A stretch of DNA of 64,000 bases. Source: Calonectria ilicicola. Taxonomy: Eukaryota > Ascomycota > Sordariomycetes > Hypocreales > Nectriaceae. The DNA is taken from assembly GCA_020809705.1 (NCBI GenBank), contig CP085826.1, forward strand, positions 6,820,001 through 6,884,000, in the 5' to 3' direction. Made by a program: the position numbers and the translations under genes. This document shows, one piece after another, positions 57,901-64,000 of this stretch. Positions within the stretch are counted from its first letter, which is position 1, and the number at the start of each line of letters is the position of its first letter. Under the pieces are notes generated by a model, which ran no database searches, was not told the DNA's origin, and saw nothing but the letters and a program-made list of their open reading frames with translations.

Positions 57901-59560
57901 TGTGATAGTTATGAGCCTGGTTTTGTATTGAATATAATTAATTGTATATTAAGATTATTATTAAGATTATAAGAATATTATAATATAAAATAAATCTATT
58001 TTTATTTTTTAATTAATTTTAAAATTAAAATTTTATATTTAGTTAATTAATATAATTATTTTTATTTATAAAAATATTTATTAAAAAAGTAAAAATTATT
58101 TTTATAAATATAAATAATTAAAATAAATAATATTAAATTATTAAAGTAAAAATAAATATAAAAATTTAAAAATATATAAATAATAATTTTATAATTATTA
58201 AATTATTTAAAAAATTAAAATATTTAATATTATTTATATTTAAAGAAGGTATAAGAAATATTATTAAATTAAATTTAATATAATAAAAACTTTTTATTAT
58301 TATTTATTAAATATATAAATTTTAAAAATAAAAGTATTAAAAATAATAAGCTAATTTTATAAAGGTATATAAAATAATTAATAAATTTATTTCTTTTAAA
58401 TTAAAATAGGGCTTAAATAAGAAAATATAGATCTTAAGAACTTAAATAATTAAATTATAAGTAGATATAGCTTCTCCCTAAGGTTATATAATAATAAGGG
58501 TAAAGAATAAATATAATATAATAATAAAAGTATTTTAAAAGAATAAAAACTTTCTTTCTTAATTAGATTGCTAGGAATTAATAATAATAAAGGTAATAAG
58601 ATATAATCTACCTAAAATAGAAAATAATTAATAATTAAAAGAATTTTTTAAAATTATTATATTTATATATTAATTATATAAAATAGAGTTCTTTAAAGAC
58701 TTAAAAAGCTTAATATTATTATAATTATATATATTAGTATACTAAAGGCTATAATTATTATATATAATATTATCTTAAAAATAAATATTAATATAATAGT
58801 ATATATATAAGTATAAATAATTATATTTAAATAAGTAAAGGTATAATTTTAATAAGTAAGTATTAAAGATAGAGATTTATAAATAATAATAAAAGTAATA
58901 TATTTTATAAAATTATAGATATTATATAATAAAAAATCTAATAATATTATTTAATATAATAGATTTTATATTAATATTAATAATAATAGGAATAACTTTT
59001 AAGATATAGATATATTATTACGACCCATATCAAAACCCAGGGCAGTCTAGGATGGCAGAATGCCATACCCTATAAGAAACCAGCTACCCTATAGTTCTAT
59101 CTAACTAATTAAATAAGGAGCAATAAGGGCAATTGTTATGATAAGTGTAAAAGGTGTTGTATCTAGTGCACTAAGTGTATTATATATACTAAAATAGGAT
59201 AATAGTATATAGATAGATTAGATCTTATTATAAGGAATAGAATTAATTAGCTTTTAATATAACTTGGTTATTTTAATTATAATTAATTATTATTTAATAT
59301 AATACTTCTATTATTTTATTTTATTATAATATACTTAATTATCCTATTAATAATAAACCTTTTATTCTAATTAATTTATTAAGTTAAGAATTAATTAAAT
59401 TATTATATATTAAAAGCTTTTATTTAATTAATTATTTACATTAATAATTAAATAATAATAATATTTAAAAAGAATCTTACTATTACTACTCCTCCTAATA
59501 ATACTAAATTAATTATAGAACTATAATAAATTAAGAAAAAACTTATAGATATATAAGCAT
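57900..59560. repeat. AT-rich, RIP-like repeat sequence
   Basis: Almost pure A/T with excess TA and many in-frame stops in every frame. A less mutated pocket at about 59020-59170 keeps C- and G-containing words (TATTACGACCCATATC). The stretch beginning TGTTATGATAAG at 59134 could be the start of the 5' long terminal repeat of the element to the right, but the second copy is outside the window, so this is a guess. Confidence 0.75.
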
Positions 59561-59569
59561 AACTTAAAG

Positions 59570-60470
59570 CAAAAAAAGCCAAAACCACTATAATTAAAGG
59601 AAATAAGGGTAAAGATATTGGTGAAATTCTAAGACCCCTGGTCCTGGAGCTCTTTCTAGGAAAGGCTATTGATGTAGTCCTCTTTCTTACCTGAATGAAG
59701 GGATATTTTTAATTTTTCCTAATATAATTTATAACCTCTAAAGCCTAGGTATTATATATTAAAATCTTTTTTAAGAGGATGTAGAAATATAATTTAAATC
59801 TATTATAAGAGATTATTTAGAAAATAAGGATAATATTAATTAAAATAAAGAGATTTAAAAGATTTTTAAAGATTAGGAATATTTTAAAATTATTATTAAA
59901 GATAATTTTAATATAATTAATATAAAATAATAAACTATAAATTAATTATATAAATTTAAATAAATAAAATCCTATAATTAGTATTTAGCTAAGTTTAAAA
60001 AAATTATAATATAAATAGTTTAAAATAATAATATATTAATAAAACTTTATTATAAAAGCTTAAAAAGTAAAGTTAAAAATAAAATCTATAAAGAAAATTA
60101 ATTAAAAAAACTCTTAAAATATATTAAAAGTATTATTAAAATTAATAAAAGATAATTTAATTAATATAAAAAATATACCTAAAATAATAAAAACCTATAT
60201 ATTTTAAATAAAAAAAACCTAAAATAAGTAATAAAGTATTATATATAAGATTTATTTAAAATTAATAGAACTTAATACTATCTAAAAATATAATAAAAGT
60301 AAGATTATTTATTTTAATTATAGAAAGAAAAGATATAAATCCTTTAAATATTACTTTCTAAAAATAGAAAATTAATTTAAATTTATATTAGAAGAATAAA
60401 AATAATTTAATATTATAAAAACTTAATAAATTTTAATATTAGAAGGAAAAGAGAAGATTATAGGAAAAAT
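59570..60470 (+). pseudogene. gag-like remnant
   Basis: A weakly mutated pocket near 59570-59700 and the Lys/Ile-rich frames after it resemble the capsid region of fungal gypsy elements by position and length. Stops are frequent and no zinc knuckle is visible. Edges are approximate. Confidence 0.4.
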
Positions 60471-62079
60471 TATTCTTATTATTATAAAGAAATATAAATT
60501 AATTATTATAATTAAATAATATATAAAAAACTATAAATTATATAAAGTAAAATTTACTTTATAATAAAAAATCAATAAAGCTATTTAAAAAATATAATTA
60601 ACTTAATAAAAAGACCAATCCTACCTTCCTTATAAATAGTTAGAACAAGCTAAAAAGATAGAAATCCTTATATCTATTCTAGATATATATACTAATAAAG
60701 TACTAATATAGTAGAATACTTGTATTTATAATGAAAATAAGAATAGAAAATAGACAACTAGTATTAAAAAAATGACTTAATAAGTTAGAGAATTTTTATA
60801 AAATGAAGATAAAGTCTTTTTACTTATATAAAATAAATAATAATTAAGAAATTATAATTCTTAATTTATTTAATATAAGAAGAATAATCTTAAATTAAAT
60901 ATAATATATAAAGAATATAAGAATATTTTATAAATAAGTTATTATAATTATAATTATCTTTAATATATAAAATAAAAATAGTATATAATATATTTTTTTA
61001 TTAAAGTAAAAGATATAATTATCTATTATACTTATAAAAGATATTTTAATTAATATAAAGTAATAGGAAGAAACCCTTATTATTAGTTTATTATATTAAA
61101 ATTAAGTAAGCTTAAGTTCTTTAATTATAATAAACTACCTTAGAATAAATATTAAAACCTTAAATATAATATTTATATAATAGATAAAATAATAATTTAA
61201 TATTAAATAAAATTAAAAAATAAATAAAGCTCTTTATAAAAGAGTAATAGAAGTAACTAGGGTAATAATCTCTAAAATTATTAAAAGAACTTCTTAAAAA
61301 AGCTTTATATTTTATAATTAAAGAGTAATCTTGATAATAATTAGAAATAGAAGTAAGAATTAAAGAGAAATAATATAATATTATAGTGAATAGTAGAGCT
61401 AAGTAAAACTATATAAATTTTTAAGTAGTTAATAAACTTTAATTATTATAAATAATAAAAGTTAATTTATATAAAATTATTAATATAAAAGGAATATCTT
61501 TTAAATATAATAATAGTATTATAAATAAAAAGATTAATTATTTAAAAGTCTTTATTAAAAAAAGAAACTAAGGAATAATTTTTAATATTATTAATATTAA
61601 ATAATATAATCTAGTTTTAAAATATTTATAATTATATTAATATAACTTTAATATTTACTAATATACTAGCTAGATGTAAATATCTAAAAAATATAATATA
61701 ATTAGTGATATTTCTATAAAATATAATAAAAGATCTTAAACTCCTAGCCTTAATTAAGTAAAAGATATAAATAAAAGAGAATCTTTATTATCTAAAGAAA
61801 TAAAATATAAATATAAGAATAATTAAAAAAGATAAAAATAATAAATAATTATCTATTTTAAAATATAATTTTAATAAATTAATAAAAGCTTTAAAGAAAT
61901 AAAGATTAAAATAAAAATAAATAGATTATATAATATATTTTTATAATATTAAATCTATAAAAAGCTCTTTATAAAAAAACTAAATATTAGATTACCTAAG
62001 TATAGCTAGTAGGATTATAAAATTGTCCTTAAAGATAAATCTAATATCTAATTTTATTCTATTTATAATTTTAATTAAA

Positions 62080-62740
62080 TTAAATTTAATACCTTAAAGA
62101 AATATATCTAAGATATACTTAAAAAGGGATATATCTATATTTTAAACTTTAAAGCTAATTATTCTATTATATTTATATTTAAGAAAAATAAGAAGTTATA
62201 CTTTATTATAGATTATTAATAGTTTAATAATATTATTATTAAAGATTATATTTTATTATTATTAATTAATAAAATAAAGGATTATCTTTATAAAGCTAAT
62301 ATCTTTATTATACTAGATTTTAAAGAAGTATATAATTTTATTTATATTAAAGAAGGATATAAATGGAAAACTGCTTTCTAAATAAAGTTTAGATTATTTA
62401 AATATCTAATTATACTTTTTAGACTTATAAATATACTAATATTATTTTAATAAATAATAATTAATATATTATAAAAATATTTAAATATCTTTATTATTTA
62501 TTATTTAGATAATATTCTTATTTTCTTTAAAAATAAAAAAATATAAAAAATATATTTATAAGATCTTAAAAGCTCTTTAAGATATTAAACTTTTAATTAA
62601 ATTAGAAAAAAGTAAGTTCTATATTTAAAAAGTAGAATTTCTAGAATATATTATTAGCTTTAATAAAATCCATATAGACCTAAAGAAAGTTATTATAATA
62701 AAAGATTAAAAAGAATTTATTAATATAAAAAAAGTATAAA
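62080..62740 (+). pseudogene. Reverse transcriptase remnant
   Basis: With stops ignored, the frame shows the gypsy RT order: a FKKNKKLYFIIDY block, ILDFKEVYN followed by IKEGYKWKTAF, then the active-site region. The usual YLDD reads YLDN at 62502-62513, so the second catalytic aspartate codon has become AAT, a G-to-A change as RIP makes. A later LEKSKFYI and VEFLEYII follow the order of live elements. Dead. Confidence 0.85.
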
Positions 62741-63290
62741 TTTTCTTTAAATTTATTAATTATTATTAAAGATTTATTAAAGGATTTAGTAAAATTATTT
62801 TAAATATAATAGAATTAATTAAAAAAGGAATTATCTTTTAATAGGGAAATAAAGTATAATAATTATTTAAAGTTATAAAAAATGCTATTTTAGAAGAACC
62901 TATCCTAGTAATATTCAATTTTAATAAGCTTATAGAGCTAGAAACCGATGTATTGGACTTTGCCCTAGAGGCCTAGATTGGATAATAAGATAAATAAGGA
63001 AACCTATATCCTATAATATTTTACTTGTATAAGCTATATAGTCTTAAGTTAAATTACTTTATTTATAATAAAGAATTCTTTATTATTATTAATACTTTTA
63101 AAAAATTTTAATAATATTTTTTAAAAAGTAATTATAAAATTATAATATATATTAATTATAAAAACATTACCTATTTTATAATTATTTAAAAACTTAATAA
63201 AAGGTAATTATAATATATAGAATATCTATCTAAATTTAATTATTAAATTATTTATATTAAAGGAACTGAAAATAGCTATACTAATACAAT
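62740..63290 (+). pseudogene. RNase H remnant
   Basis: A less mutated pocket at about 62895-63000 reads EEPILVIF, then IELETDVLDFAL, the start of the RNase H domain with its first acidic residue intact. LNYFIYNKEFF and KGTEN follow in the expected order. Several in-frame stops. Confidence 0.8.
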
Positions 63291-63589
63291 TAGCTATTAA
63301 CCTAATTATAATATAAAAAAACCAAAAATATAGAAAAAACTATTAATCTATAATACTAATAAAGAACTAAAATAAACCCCAATTAATAAAATAATAATAA
63401 AAATAAAGAAAATAATCATTATTATAAAAGTAGAAGGATTATTATATATAATTAGAACTACTACTATAAAAATATTAATATAATAAATAGAATAAGATAA
63501 TCTATTATTAAGAAAAATTAAAGAATATAATCTAGTACTTCTAGAAGAAGAAAAAACAAACTACCTATAAATACTAAAGAAATATTAAA

Positions 63590-64000
63590 TAAAGTTAATA
63601 AAGGATATTTATAGATATCCTTTATATAGTTATAAAGGTATTAATAAAACCCTTAAATAAGTTAAATAGATATTTTCTTTTAATAAGATAAAAAAGAAAG
63701 TTAAATAAGTATATAAAAAATATAGCCTATATTAATACTTTAAAAAACCAAGATACAAATTATATAGATTATTATAATTATCCTTTATTATATAATAATT
63801 ATAAGATTTAATTATAATAGACTTTATTATTAACCTTCTTTTATTAGTAGATCCTATTATAGGAGTATATTATAATAATATTTTCATTATTATAGATTAC
63901 TTTATAAAAGTAGTATATTATTTTTTTTATAATAAAGTAATAAAAAAAAATAATTTATTTATTTTTTCTTTTAAAATATAATTATTATATATAAATTATT
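63590..64000 (+). pseudogene. Integrase remnant (cut by window end)
   Basis: After the RNase H region come a YKGINKTLK-type zinc-domain block and then DFIINLL followed by a DPI-GV block, as in the start of the gypsy integrase core. Contains stops; the catalytic region continues outside the window. Confidence 0.7.

Larger units (their letters stand above)
59560..64000 (+). mobile_element. Decayed Ty3/gypsy LTR retrotransposon (internal region, truncated by window)
   Basis: One plus-strand element read through many stops. The order gag-like, reverse transcriptase, RNase H, integrase is that of Ty3/gypsy elements (in Ty1/copia the integrase comes first). Nearly all changes from a functional element look like C-to-T and G-to-A transitions, the mark of RIP, giving roughly 10-15% GC. 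The protease part was not located. The element continues past 64000. Confidence 0.85.

Noticed and set aside
57643..57972. 109-residue open frame at the composition edge
   Set aside because: Runs from ordinary sequence into RIP-like A/T sequence and shows no domain.
57900..64000. Mitochondrial DNA or contaminant as explanation of the AT-rich end
   Set aside because: The reading frames contain ordered gypsy retrotransposon domains with RIP-type transitions, and the sequence is continuous with nuclear genes.
1..64000. CRISPR arrays or bacterial operons
   Set aside because: No regularly spaced direct repeats, and genes are spliced, single-transcript eukaryotic genes.

Overview
This window reads as nuclear DNA of a filamentous ascomycete, most likely a Sordariomycete and possibly Hypocreales (inference). 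The genes have short introns of about 43-80 bp with GT...AG ends and CTAAC/CTAAT-like branch sites. Pyrimidine-rich leaders are common. The gene set is typical of moulds: SconB, AcuL/Sfc1, a Zn2Cys6 regulator, a WSC-domain wall protein and a velvet-like protein. The right end is an extremely AT-rich block containing a Ty3/gypsy element decayed in the manner of repeat-induced point mutation (RIP).

Left part, 0-31 kb, mostly conserved genes. In order: dynactin p62 (+), ribosomal protein eS7 (-), a zinc-finger protein ending in nine 18-bp repeats (+), a small secreted WSC-like protein (+), twinfilin (+), the mitochondrial succinate/fumarate carrier (-), the F-box/WD40 sulfur regulator SconB (-), an intron-containing tRNA-Leu(AAG) (+), two poorly supported small genes (+), pseudouridine synthase Pus1 (+), Mediator subunit Med22 (-) and a DUF3431 membrane protein (-). 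A 4.9-kb interval without recognisable genes lies upstream of the carrier gene.

Middle part, 31-54 kb, more accessory in character. It holds a cysteine-rich single-pass membrane protein with an inferred GC-AG intron and a seven-exon Zn2Cys6 transcription factor. A binuclear-metal amidohydrolase is divergently paired with a Dal5-type anion permease; this pair beside the regulator looks like a small catabolic cluster (inference). After another 4.9-kb gene-free stretch come a bestrophin-family anion channel, a second MFS transporter and a GH1 beta-glucosidase, each with a single coding exon.

Right part, 54-64 kb. A 3-kb gene-free stretch is followed by a 121-residue protein that resembles a minimal velvet domain. 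At about 57.9 kb the base composition drops sharply. The remaining 6 kb is RIP-like sequence with remnants of gag, reverse transcriptase, RNase H and integrase of one plus-strand Ty3/gypsy element that runs off the window.

Exon boundaries were inferred by eye from reading frames, splice signals and family similarity; no alignment was run.
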